From Solen grandis (taxonomy: Eukaryota > Mollusca > Bivalvia > Adapedonta > Solenidae): DNA of 64,000 nt. This document shows positions 39,770-50,626 of this stretch, in pieces (position 1 is the stretch's first letter; each line of letters begins with the position of its first letter). The translations under genes and the position numbers were made by a program. The DNA lies in assembly GCA_021229015.1 (NCBI GenBank), contig CM037788.1, positions 43,382,696 through 43,446,695 on the forward strand, read 5' to 3'. Below the pieces are notes generated by a model that worked only from the letters and a program-made list of their open reading frames with translations, was not told the DNA's origin and did not search any database.

Positions 39770-42700
39770 CCTACGTAAAAGGCTGAATAACATATTTAAC
39801 AAGGGCAAGTTGACCCATCACTAATGACCAACAACTCTAATGACCATGCCTTCCAACACATTGATAGGCCATCAACCTGGGAAGACTTATATCTGAATGA
39901 TTTTGGCAACCAGATTTATGGGTCAGCAATGAACTACACAAAACTGATCAGCCAGCAAGAAGCCTGTTGGTTGACCTCATAAATAATTTATAACAACAGG
40001 GGAGCATTACATGAAGCTGCAGTAGTACAGAGCTAATTAAAAACGTTTTGGAATGTTTGGCTATGAATGTCTAAATTGTTCAGGAGCTGTCTGATCTGGG
40101 TCTCCTCTGTTGTCAAGTCATCAAAATTAATCAATATGAGTTGTCTGCAGGCTAGAGACATTTCATTTCACTGCAGATCCACTAACCTTTAGTTTTTCTC
40201 CATTTATTCAAATTATCTTATTGCATGAAAAAGACATGTTTGTTGTGAGCACTGACCTAGTCATGTATGCAAAATGATATCCCAGTAATTGGTGAAATTT
40301 TTCATGCAAAAATCTGGAAGGGTGTATAGGCCAATTGACTCAAAACATGCTTACTGTGACACTCAGTTCAACATTACACAGAACCAAAGTACTGCCTTAT
40401 AACAGAGCTGCACTGTTAATCTCTTCAAGGGCAGTAAACAACTCATCAGCAGTACGCTGAAAAAGAGAACTTTCTAGTCACTTGCAAAGTAATGTCCCTT
40501 TTTAACTGATCAATATAGGCAATGGAGATATCACAAATGCCCACCCTATGATTTTTTACAGCAATCCATCACATGTTCGAGACAGGAGGTGGCTGGGAAT
40601 CAGCAGTTAGACACTCAATACAATGACAGGGAACCAGATTTATCTGTGGTCCTGACATGGATTTTCGATTGACCACTAGGTCTCTGTGCTTGTGGAGAGT
40701 AACATTGGGTGTCCTCAGTTGGTCATTAGTGTCATTTATAATTGGTACCCTTCAGAAAGAGGAGAGAGAGAGAGAGCACTTGGCTGACTGTGTCACAGTC
40801 TGTTTCATGTTTTCTATTGTCAGGCAAAACAGATCTGTGACACAGTCTACTGGAGTCAATATGGAAGACTGTTTGAGCAGCAAGTCAAGATGGTGTATCA
40901 TAACATGTCAACCTTTCTTCAAATTTCCAGGAATATCAAGACTTTTATCCTGATATTTGTGATAGTCACTGGTAACAAATTGGTAACTATATGCTTACTC
41001 AGATACTGTCATTCATTGTAATCTAGCCAACAGTGTGAAAATCTGTATCCATAAATCTGTATTTTATTTTACATAAGGAGAACATTAGCTAAAAGCTATT
41101 GACTTGTTTTCAGGAGACCATGACAAACAGGCTACAGGGCACCAAATAAATCACACATCTTTAATGTTTTAAGGAACAACGAAAGTGGTAATAATGGTGA
41201 AACCTCCGTTAAAATGAATACAAACTTAAGTTCTTCATGCCCCTTCAACCTCAGTCACAAAACAAATGACTGGGTACATTATGTTCACATATAAATCTTA
41301 ACTTGCACAAAATTAATGCATTTTTTGACAAATAGCTGCATCCAAAATACACTCTCAACCCAAGTGTCTCATATTCTGCCTCTACCTTTACAAAACATGG
41401 GAGGTACGAATATAGGGGACTCTGAAACATCCTCTATTGAACCTAGCTTTTCGTGATGAGAAACACAGCCCTATAAAACGAGGAGATAAAGTTTGGTGAA
41501 AATCTGCAAAAACAGCATCCTGAATGCAATCTTTCAATATGCACAAACTTTTCTTATGATTATGTTCACCTACGATATGCACAACCTTCAAAACTTAATG
41601 CACTCTGCACCGTCAGAAAACCAAAAATCCAAGATGCTTTCGCTCTACTTTCTTGCTTATTTGCGCATGCATCTACTGCAGTATCTCTTACATGTTTTAA
41701 TTGTTCTTGTGTCTCAGTACAGCTAATTATAAACAGTTCAGCAGATTTCTCATTTACTCCCCAAACATTGAAGTAAAATATGCGATAGTTTCAGAATAAT
41801 TGCCTTAAGAAACTGCACCTTTGAGGCCTTTATTCATATGACCAGGCCAAAATTGCGAACTCCCTGGTTGCAAAGTGTAACAAACAACCGCGAATGTTAG
41901 TTTTCAATAAAGAATAAAATAAACTCTGAAATTTCAGTACCTCATAAACGTGCATGTATTTACAGAGGCGTGTTTACAATATTTCATGTCCAACATTTCT
42001 TACGTCATCAGAACAAAGCTCAGTTACAAAACTTTCATTGCTATTTAAATATTTATGTTAAAACAGAGAAAGGCAGCCGAAAGATTACTTATCCAGGGTG
42101 GGTAATACAGTATAACTGGCACCAAATAGGTGTCTTGCATGCACTGAAAAATTTCGAGTTTAATAACTTTTTCAAAATACCCATTACCGCAGACTTATCT
42201 GGAAATATAACAAACTATACTAACAAACCTGCTGTCTGGGTTTTCCTGGAAAGTTTTGGTGTACAGAAAAAAAAGCTAGAAATATCACTGTAGGTGATTA
42301 ATATATCCCCAAACAGCATTTTGACACAGAATATGAAGTCTTATTGATCAGAAAATTGTTTTTAATTTAAGTCGAAAAGGGGCCATATAAAATGTGTAAA
42401 AATTCAACGTATTTGGCCAAAGTCAAACTTAGCCTTCATTTTCTTCACATAAACATGTGAACCAAAGATCATTTATATCTGTTAGTCCAGTCCATTCAAG
42501 AGTGATTGATTGCACAAAACCAACAGACTGACAATGGACACTCTCTATATACCCCCTCCAACCCTTTATAACCTTTTATTTATTCTTTTTTTTTTCTTGG
42601 AGTGGGGGGAGGGTATAATAAGAAAGAGAAATTTAATGACTGAAAAAAGCATTTGATGTGAAAGAGAAAGACTTTCATGCTGATTACGCATTACGCGTGT

Positions 42701-43660
42701 TCAATGTCATCTAACTTTTTTTTCTCAGGGAAACTGCTGATCCCAGCTGTCGAAGCTCTGGGTTGACTGGACTAGATATGGCATTGGACTTTCCCTTTGG
42801 TGAGATGATCATTACGTTTCTGACAACGTGTCATAACAGCGGAAAACATCTCTCAAACTTTTTACTGGTGCAGTAACTTAGCATACCAGATTGGTGGTAA
42901 TTAGTTACGTGGGAATGGAAAAATGACGGTTACCGTGGAGAGCTATCTTAAGACCGCGAGAGAGGGGGGCACGTGGCGTCCTTACACAGTTTGACAATAA
43001 AACGACGATGGGAATTTTTGTTCATAATTGATACCATACACTGTAGCCTGTGTTGGTAAGCTTAACGAAATAAGTCTCATACCCACCCTCTTCATGAATA
43101 TTATCCTTGACATCAAAGTGGGATGGCAAATCAAAAACTAGATCCAAAAGATGCTTGGGGGAAAACGCAATGATCAAAAAACTACTTTAGAGATCATAAC
43201 TGGAGACAGCAGTCCATTACAAATCTCTTGTATGCCACTGAAAACATTAGTACCAACATTTTTGTACAAAGGTTGCCCTTCCTACCTTTTTCATTAAGAT
43301 ATTTCACCTGAGAGACCTTGAACGTGGCAAGATATATGTCTCTACAAGGTCTCATGTCTGACTTACCGTAAACAGTGCAGACCTAAACATTTTGGGCTTC
43401 TTATAAATGTTTCTGAACAATTCCTGGTGGAGACATGCTTTTATCACTTGCCGTAAGTGACATGTGGCAAAATTAGGGTTATTTTCTCCAATGGGTGCCA
43501 GATATATTGCATTTCATGTCGCTGGTGGTAAGGGTCTATGTATATTAAAATCTTTGGTACTGGTAGAGTATTAAGTAATTGCCACAATGTGCCGTCATAA
43601 TAGAAATGTTTTTTTTATAAGCATTCTTAACTTATACCACCTCCTCCTCATTATCATTAA
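39770..43660. other. Low-repeat region, no gene seen
   Basis: About 3.9 kb without recognised repeats or protein-like frames. 42,690-43,030 is richer in GC with GGGGGGCACGTGGCGTCC (E-box CACGTG), the only part that looks different from its surroundings. Confidence 0.45.
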
Positions 43661-43664
43661 TTTC

Positions 43665-43808
43665 CCTTCCATCATCATCATCATCATCATCATCTCCTTG
43701 TTATTCATCATCGTTAATATTATTTTTCCCTAGTTTTTCATCATCATTATCATCACCACCCCCTTGTTATTCATCATCATCATCATTAATATTATTTTCC
43801 CCTAGTTT

Positions 43809-43860
<52 letters not shown>

Positions 43861-43862
43861 CC
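43665..43862. repeat. ATC microsatellite
   Basis: Four blocks of ATCATCATC separated by related TTATT and CCCCTAGTTTT modules, an imperfect higher-order duplication of about 65 bp. Confidence 0.9.
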
Positions 43863-43869
43863 ATTATTT

Positions 43870-45385
43870 TTTATATTTGTTTAACCCTACTTGCCATCCA
43901 CACATGACCTTGATGTCATGACATCAGAATAGCAATGCTTTCATCTAAAAGTTTAACACATGAACTATTATACAATTACTGACCAGACAAATATTACATG
44001 TAACAGATATACAATCATGCTTCTGCGATGAGAAAGTCTTGTTGTTTTAGAGTTCCTAATTTCAGTCATATTGTGACACCAAGACCCTGAGCGATCAGGA
44101 GACAGCCAGGTAGAACCATCAACCTAATGCACCTTATCTGGGTAACCCAACTGGGATTCAAACCCTTAGTAGTCAGAGGCTAAGAAATAGTGAGTCAACT
44201 ATAACCACATGGCTGCAAAGACTCCATAAATAAGAAAGAAATTTATCAATTCTTTCTATAACTTTTAAAACCTCATGATACCAATATATTATTTTATATA
44301 TCCTTAAGGTAGAGGAACTGCTCAATGTAAGTCTTTAATTCAAACAAAATAAAATTAATTCAAAGTCCCCTATGAACCCATTATAGAGTTGTCCAGCCAT
44401 TAACAAGATTTATTCACATACACACATTTAGATGATGATTGCACAAAGTTCTAAAAAGATATGATTACAACATCATTAGCCTAGTACATTGCTCTATTTC
44501 AAGAGACTGGTAAGTGACTTAACATAATTATTTACGTCCACTGGGATATCACGCACCAAAGAATCCCATTTGCCGTATCATTCAAGAACGGTTATTGGCA
44601 CGTGTGTGAGAGAACAAATCTCTGTTAGCCCAAGGACAGATTTGAAAGACTTCAAGCACAGTTTGGAGAATCGGATAATGTGGAGATTTTCATAACTAGA
44701 AAGAAATCATTTTAACAAGTAATGGATGTAACTGATTTTTTTTCTCAAAGTTTTACAATCCATGCAGACATATATTTCATCGAGACAAAAATAAAGTTAC
44801 TTTGTCAGTGTAACATATAAAAGGAGATTTGTTTTAATTCTAACAGAAGCTATCACTAAAAGTGAAAAATAACCAGCAAATCATATCATTTTGGGTTACC
44901 AGTGAGTTTTGAAACTAAGGATGCAATTGCTGACTTTTCTGAATTTTGTTTCCCTTCATTTTGAGAGTCCCTACAGTCTGGGGGAACATAGTCAATTTAG
45001 AGGTACAAATAAAACCTCTACATGAAGTAAGTGGGCATGCTGATGGTTGGAAAAGAGTAATTAAACATCACCATGGTGCTGACACTATGTAATGAGGCAT
45101 AACCCTATATGCATGCCTGACTCCAGTATAGCTCTATGCTATGGATTATAGCTGGAACTACAAGCTTACTCCAGTATAGCTCTAACTTCACAAAGTGACA
45201 TTATGGGACAATTAGCATGCCACTATAATTATGCCTGACTAACTTCACAAAGTGATATTATGGGACAATTAGCAAGGGACTTTATGCCTGACTCCAGTAT
45301 AACTTCACAATGTGACACTAAGAGAAATTAAGCATAGAACAGGATTGATTACTTAAAATACATATAATGATGATTTTTTTTCCTC
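43870..45385. other. No gene seen
   Basis: One SINE-like fragment and short local duplications (ACTCCAGTATAGCTCTA, CTTCACAAAGTGA) at 45,120-45,310. Otherwise nothing recognised. Confidence 0.45.
44050..44225 (+). repeat. SINE-like dispersed repeat (fragment)
   Basis: TTTCAGTCATATTGTGACACC to GGGATTCAAACCCTTAG and AACTATAACCACATGGC. Confidence 0.45.
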
Positions 45386-46302
45386 TTTAACCCTATGCAT
45401 GTACCACATAGAGACCTGTTTTGATGCCTTGGCAAACATAGACTCAGACTATCAGGGTTCACCCTGGCTGAAAAAAAGTTTGCGCCACAACTTTCGCCAA
45501 ACGAGAAAACTTGGAGCCAAATTAAGGAAGTTTGTGCCAAATTTAGTGCCAATGGCTCAAATATATATTTTTATTATGTTTATTTTTTCTCCCTTTAAAA
45601 ACAGGTACCATATGTATTAAATTGTATTACCAGGTATATTCAGACTACTCACACATTCACTCAGGATATAATATTTAATTAAAGAGATGTTATTTATTTA
45701 ATAATTGTAAATTTTATGAACGGAGGAAGAAAAACTTTAAATTATTATGCAATTGATTTGTTTCCCTTTTGATCTATCTACCTGCAATAACTGAAAAACC
45801 TCAAAAATAAAAGAAAAACAAGTTTTAGAACTTTGTCTTAGTAGTGGAAATATTTTTCAATGGAAAAAAACATTGATAGAAAGAAAACTCGGTGCAGCAA
45901 AACTAGTCAGCCTTGTGACCAAACTTAGCCAAGTCAAGAACTACTTGAATATATCAAAATCTCAAACTAAACCTCTACGACTATTGCATTTCATACTTCA
46001 ATATGTTTTACTTACAAAGACTAATTTACATGAAACTGATCATGGCTGGATCTGTAAATTAGCAGCCGACATGTCAAAATCAGCTGATCAAACACTGTCC
46101 CAGAATTTGCAATTTGCTGTTTGCCAAAGTAAGTGAGGTCACATGCCCTCTGGTCATTTACTGCAGCATGATTACGTAATTGATGAATGGATAAGAATAA
46201 TCTTTTGTCACCTGCTGTGACAAACAATAGACCCATCATTAAGATTACACGATAACGGTAAATGAAATTTTTGAAGTAAAATTAATTTTAATTAGTAAAT
46301 AC

Positions 46303-46439
46303 TTACCTGTTATTACTTCAGGTATGTGTCTATTTGTGCACAGCTTCCAAAACAGAGTCCGCAAAATAAACCATTCCCTAAACCCCCTAGTTACCGGAAG
46401 TGTAACCCCCGTTCTCCAATTGTATATGAAGCCATCGAG
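46303..46439 (+). repeat. DIRS left inverted terminal repeat
   Basis: Pairs with 52,396-52,534 in reverse. The first 121 bp (TTACCTGTTATTACTTCAGG to CCAATTGT) match throughout as far as I can read; the rest has a small indel. The unique outer tip is 46,260-46,302. Confidence 0.9.
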
Positions 46440-46479
46440 GGATACAACCGCCAGCAAGCGGGGAGGGAGGTGGGACTCT

Positions 46480-46576
46480 GTAATAACAGGTAAGTATTTA
46501 CTAATTAAAATTAATTTTACTTCAAAAATTTCATTTTAATAGCATAAATACGTTACCTGTTATTACTTCAGGTATG
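46480..46576. repeat. DIRS internal complementary region
   Basis: 46,480-46,535 is the reverse complement of the left tip (46,260-46,318). 46,533-46,576 matches the reverse complement of the right tip (52,510-52,553). The two parts meet at AAAA, i.e. the circle junction of the element. In DIRS replication models this region templates the joining of the ends. Confidence 0.9.
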
Positions 46577-46676
46577 ACTTCGTCGCTAAGGCGGGAGGTT
46601 GCTAACAAAGAACCTTGATTGCAGCGATACCCGAAGTAGAAAACGACCAAAGCCGCCGAGGCGTCAGACATGATGA

Positions 46677-47738
46677 TTAAACTATTGTCTGAGCCACTAC
46701 AAGTGGACCCAAATCCACAAGGTTTTGTGATTGGTTAGCCAGTGAGCGGAGATAAAAGGAAGAAAACGTAGTAGAAGACTTCCAAGAGGCCGCTTTGAGA
46801 ATATCGTCCATGGGAGATTTATTCAAGAAAGCCCAAGAAGCAGACAAAGCACGGAGCTCATGTGGTCTAATTCTTAAAAAGGATAGATCCCTGTCCGAAA
46901 GATCCGAATAGGCAAACTTGATAGTTGAGGCTACCCAACGAGATATTGATGCTGCCGAAACTTCGCCCCCCCCTTTTATTGGGAGGAAAAGTCGAAGACG
47001 ACGACCCCGTAAAGATTTAACCTTCTGGAGGTAAAACTTCAAGGCTCTAACTGGGCAAAGAAGCCGATCAGGATCTCCCCTGGAGCAAGACCTAGCAAGG
47101 CTCGGAATAACTACCGGAGGGGGACAGACCGACGGGAGCTGGGTTTTCGCAAGGAAACCAGGTTGAAAGCTCAAAGATACAGAGCCATCAGATTTGTTAA
47201 AGCGTAAATAGCCTTCCTCAGTAGAAAAGGCATGAATTTCACAACGACGTTTAGAAGACGCCATTGCTATAAGAAAGACCGTCTTCCATGTTACGTGCAG
47301 TAGAGACGCCTCAGAAAGAGGTTCAAAAGGTGCCTTAGTAAGAGCCAGTAAAACACAAGAAAGATCCCACTTCGGAGTTAACGAACGAGAAACCGGCCTA
47401 GACAGTTCAAACGAACGAATAATTTCCGAAAGATAAGGATCCGAACCAAGGGAAGAGGATCTGTGAAACTTAAGCGTGTTCGATAACATAGACCTATAAC
47501 CCTTGATAGAACTGACCGCAAGTTTTTTCTCGTTAAAAAGAAAAACTAGAAAGTTAGCGATTTCTCTGACAGGAGCTTTGACCGGATTAATCTGCCGTGC
47601 GATACACCAATCACGGAAGACCTTCCACTTTGCCTGGTAGACAGATCGAGTAGATTGTCTCCTGGCTTTAGAGATAATAGAGGCAACTGTTGCCGAAAAT
47701 TTCTTCTGTCTAACTCGCTGTTGGATAACATCCAAGCG
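46677..47738 (-). CDS. DIRS tyrosine recombinase
   Basis: About 353 codons to the stop. It has an N-terminal SAM-like part (RSVYQAKWKVFRDWC, VSSIKGYRSMLSNTLKF), then the catalytic Arg region (SSKRRCEIHAF), the H-x-x-R motif (PHELRALSASW), a Trp (AASWKSSTTF) and the nucleophile Tyr (FSSFYLRSL). All conserved residues of the family are visible, so the enzyme may be intact. It overlaps the end of the RT frame by about 190 bp in another frame. No ATG lies near the start of the domain; the frame remains open upstream to 49,547. Expression may use frameshifting or an upstream start; this is inference. Confidence 0.9.
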   Translation of the reverse strand, partial: RLDVIQQRVRQKKFSATVASIISKARRQSTRSVYQAKWKVFRDWCIARQINPVKAPVREIANFLVFLFNEKKLAVSSIKGYRSMLSNTLKFHRSSSLGSDPYLSEIIRSFELSRPVSRSLTPKWDLSCVLLALTKAPFEPLSEASLLHVTWKTVFLIAMASSKRRCEIHAFSTEEGYLRFNKSDGSVSLSFQPGFLAKTQLPSVCPPPVVIPSLARSCSRGDPDRLLCPVRALKFYLQKVKSLRGRRLRLFLPIKGGGEVSAASISRWVASTIKFAYSDLSDRDLSFLRIRPHELRALSASWAFLNKSPMDDILKAASWKSSTTFSSFYLRSLANQSQNLVDLGPLVVAQTIV

Positions 47739-50626
47739 TGAAGACGAAGAGCGCAGGGATTGTCGTGGTTCCGACCTTGTGACAGAAGGTCCGGAACCTG
47801 GGGGAGTTCTACAGGATCGTCTATCAGAAGATCCAGAAGATCCACGAACCAAGATCGCGTTGGCCAAAGTGGAGCTACAAGGAGGATCCGGCACTGAGAT
47901 CGCAGGATTTTCCTTAGAACTAAGGGAATCAGAGAAAACGGTGGAAACGCATAAGCAAATAGATGATCCCAGTTTACAGACAGAGCATCTATCGCCCAAG
48001 CCCGGTGATCCGATACCGGTGACACAAACAGCGGAAGCTGGTTGTTCAGCCTGGTAGCAAATAGATCGACAGACGGAGACCCGAAAATCGCAAACAGAGT
48101 TGTCGCGATCCGAGGAAGTAACTTCCATTCCGAGGGGAGAAGAGAATGTCTGCGGGACAGTTGGTCCGCTAGAACATTTAGACGACCCGGAAGATGTCTG
48201 ACTTGAATGAGTACCGAAGACACCTGACACCAATGAAGAAGGTGCCATGCTTCCATGCACAGAGAAGGCGAGTGCGTCCCCCCCTGTCTGCGGATGTAAG
48301 AGACAACAGTCGTGTTGTCCGTAGATACTAGAACAGATTTGCCTCGAATGAGAGGAGAAAACTGTCGTAAGGCTAGTAGAACCGCTTTGAGTTCGAGGTT
48401 GTTGATATGAAGAGAACTGTCCTGAGGGGACCAAAGACCCGAGGCCGTGAGACCCAGAGGTTCCAGATGAGCACCCCAGCCGGACAGACTGGCATCCGAG
48501 AAGAGGAACAGTTCCGGTTGAGGAGGAGAAAGAGGAACACCCTCTCGGAGAAACGAGGGGGAATTCCACCAACTGAGATGATGAACCAATTCCGGAGAAA
48601 CCGGAAGAATGGTCTGTAAATGGTCTCGACTGGGACGCCAGATCGAGAGTAGTATAAACTGAAGAGGTCGCATGTGAAGGCGGCCCAGCGGAACAAGATC
48701 CGCTGCTGCATTGAGTACTCCGAGAAGCGATAGGAATTCGCGGGCTGAGATCGATTGCCGACGCGAAAACCCCCGAACCAGAGTTAGAAGAGACAGGAGT
48801 CTGGGTTCCGGAATTCTGATCCTGTTTAGGTCGGTCAGAAATTGCATCCCGACAAACGTGAAGTTCTGGGATGGGATCAACTCCGATTTCTCGGAATTGA
48901 GGATGAAGCCTAGCCGGAGAGCTAGGTCTGTCACCCATCGAAGCTCGTCGAGAAGAGCGACTGGGTCCATGTGAAGAAGAAGCCAGTCGTCGAAATACGC
49001 CAGGAGGCGTGAGCCGCGAAAATGAACCCTGGCGACCAGAACCGAAACTATTTTGGTGAAGATTCTGGGGGCCGAAGACAGGCCGAACGGAAGGGCCTTG
49101 AACTGGTAGACAGTTCGGCCATCCGTGAAACGAAGGTATTTCCTGGAATGAGGATGGATAGATACATGGAAGTAAGCATCCGATAAATCCAGGGAAACAG
49201 CCCAGTGACCGGGGAGGACGGCTGCCCTGATCGACGAAGTTGTTTCCATTTTGAAGTGTTCCTTCGGAATGAAGGAGTTTAGATGAGACAGGTCTATGAC
49301 CGGTCGAAACCCGCCGTCCTTCTTGGGAACCAGAAAGAGACGGCTGTAAAACCCCGGAGAGGTTGGAATCGAGACCCTTTCTACCGCTCCTTTTTCCAGA
49401 AGATCTGAAATGGCGAATCCCAGACGATGATGATTGGAGGAGAGATGAATGGGAGAGCGTGATAGTGGAGGGGGACGACTGAACGGAACCCGATACCCGT
49501 GTCTCACGATAGACAGGACCCATTGGTCGTCGGTGATTGTCTCCCAATGATGAATGAAATGAGTGAGTCTGCCGCCTACTGGAAGGGGCAGAAACACTCT
49601 TCCTCCTAATCGAACGTCTGGAAGAGGAAGCGGAAGAAAGGACGCACCCCTAGGGCTTACTCCTACCCCTTTGATTGGTAGAGGTAGAAGAAGGGGTGGG
49701 GGCGATGAAGGAGGAAATCGTGGTCGCTGCGGACCAGATTGGCGAGCGCCCCTGGAAGAGGGATTGCCTCTGAAAGGAGATTGAGGCTTGCCCTTTTCCG
49801 AGTCCTTCGGGGATTTACCGGAAGAAGCCGAAGGTTTCTTCGGTATCCGGAATTTAGGGGGAGCCGAAGTAGGAGTGCGGGGCTGGAAGGCCACCGCGCC
49901 GTGCATTTGCTCCTCCCTGGAGGCGTCCGCTACTTCCTTGATTCGGCCCCCAAAGAGGGACGAAGAAGAAAGAGGGGCCGACCTAAGCTTTTCTCGAGAA
50001 GAAGAGAGAAGTAGCTTGTTGGGGCCGTCCAGGATGGCATCCCGCCTGCAGCGAGTCATCTCGGAAGAGAGAGAAAGAGATAGCAAAATCGAATGTTTTG
50101 CCGTCGCTGCTAAGGCCTCTAAAAGAAGCCTGACGGAAGCAGATAAAGCATCCTTTTGTTGTAGTTTGACCGAAAGAGCGGCCACGAAGGAGTCAGTATG
50201 CGACGAGATGCCGGAAAGGAAGCGGGAGCGTTGCTCCCAGCGATCCAGGACCTTCTGCTGAAGCGGTAAAGAGGAGGGGACCTTGAGCCGGAGCCGACTC
50301 GCATCTAGGTCCAGTTTCGGGGGGTGGATAGAAAAATCACCCTCCGGAAACTTGTAGGTCTTGGGGTTAAAACCCAAAGGCCGAAGGTCCGAAGTTGGAA
50401 TAAACCAGCCCGGTCCTGGCTTAGAGGAGGATGAAGATTCAAAATCCTCCAAAGCCGAACGGACGACCGGAGAGAAAGGGAGTAACTCCGGTTCGACTGA
50501 TTTGGACTCCTTAGGCTTACCGACAAGGTCAAGGTAACCTTCGCACCTCTTCCGGGAGGGAGGAGGGGCCGGTTTGCATACTGATGCAGGAAGGGTAGCA
50601 AAGACCTCCTGAACAGCCCTGTCCAT
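47546..50626 (-). CDS. DIRS gag C-terminal part, reverse transcriptase and RNase H
   Basis: A 1,026-codon frame. Residues 1-330 are gag-like (GFNPKTYKFPEGDFSI, then a basic KPSASSGKSPKDSEKGK segment). Residues about 400-600 are reverse transcriptase: YSRLFLVPKKDGGFRPVIDL, SLDLSDAYFHVSI, ALPFGLSSAPRIFTK and the YFDDWLL active site (DD at 546-547). Residues about 705-825 are RNase H: FSDASLSGWGAHL, NNLELKAVLLALRQF, STDNTTVVSYI and HLPGRLNVLADQLSR. After this comes the family block SVDLFATRLNNQLP..AWAIDALS. No stops or frame breaks inside. The first ATG at 50,626 is not necessarily the true start, since ORF1 probably ran into this frame originally. Confidence 0.93.
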   Translation of the reverse strand: MDRAVQEVFATLPASVCKPAPPPSRKRCEGYLDLVGKPKESKSVEPELLPFSPVVRSALEDFESSSSSKPGPGWFIPTSDLRPLGFNPKTYKFPEGDFSIHPPKLDLDASRLRLKVPSSLPLQQKVLDRWEQRSRFLSGISSHTDSFVAALSVKLQQKDALSASVRLLLEALAATAKHSILLSLSLSSEMTRCRRDAILDGPNKLLLSSSREKLRSAPLSSSSLFGGRIKEVADASREEQMHGAVAFQPRTPTSAPPKFRIPKKPSASSGKSPKDSEKGKPQSPFRGNPSSRGARQSGPQRPRFPPSSPPPLLLPLPIKGVGVSPRGASFLPLPLPDVRLGGRVFLPLPVGGRLTHFIHHWETITDDQWVLSIVRHGYRVPFSRPPPLSRSPIHLSSNHHRLGFAISDLLEKGAVERVSIPTSPGFYSRLFLVPKKDGGFRPVIDLSHLNSFIPKEHFKMETTSSIRAAVLPGHWAVSLDLSDAYFHVSIHPHSRKYLRFTDGRTVYQFKALPFGLSSAPRIFTKIVSVLVARVHFRGSRLLAYFDDWLLLHMDPVALLDELRWVTDLALRLGFILNSEKSELIPSQNFTFVGMQFLTDLNRIRIPEPRLLSLLTLVRGFSRRQSISAREFLSLLGVLNAAADLVPLGRLHMRPLQFILLSIWRPSRDHLQTILPVSPELVHHLSWWNSPSFLREGVPLSPPQPELFLFSDASLSGWGAHLEPLGLTASGLWSPQDSSLHINNLELKAVLLALRQFSPLIRGKSVLVSTDNTTVVSYIRRQGGTHSPSLCMEAWHLLHWCQVSSVLIQVRHLPGRLNVLADQLSRRHSLLPSEWKLLPRIATTLFAIFGSPSVDLFATRLNNQLPLFVSPVSDHRAWAIDALSVNWDHLFAYAFPPFSLIPLVLRKILRSQCRILLVAPLWPTRSWFVDLLDLLIDDPVELPQVPDLLSQGRNHDNPCALRLHAWMLSNSELDRRNFRQQLPLLSLKPGDNLLDLSTRQSGRSSVIGVSHGRLIRSKLLSEKSLTF

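Noticed and set aside
42690..43030. Promoter of KMT2 or another gene
   Set aside because: GC-richer with one E-box, but no CpG-rich core, TATA box, or first exon can be shown.
47779..48057. Plus-strand open frames inside the DIRS element (also 49,788-50,261)
   Set aside because: They are antisense shadows of RT and gag coding sequence without family features.
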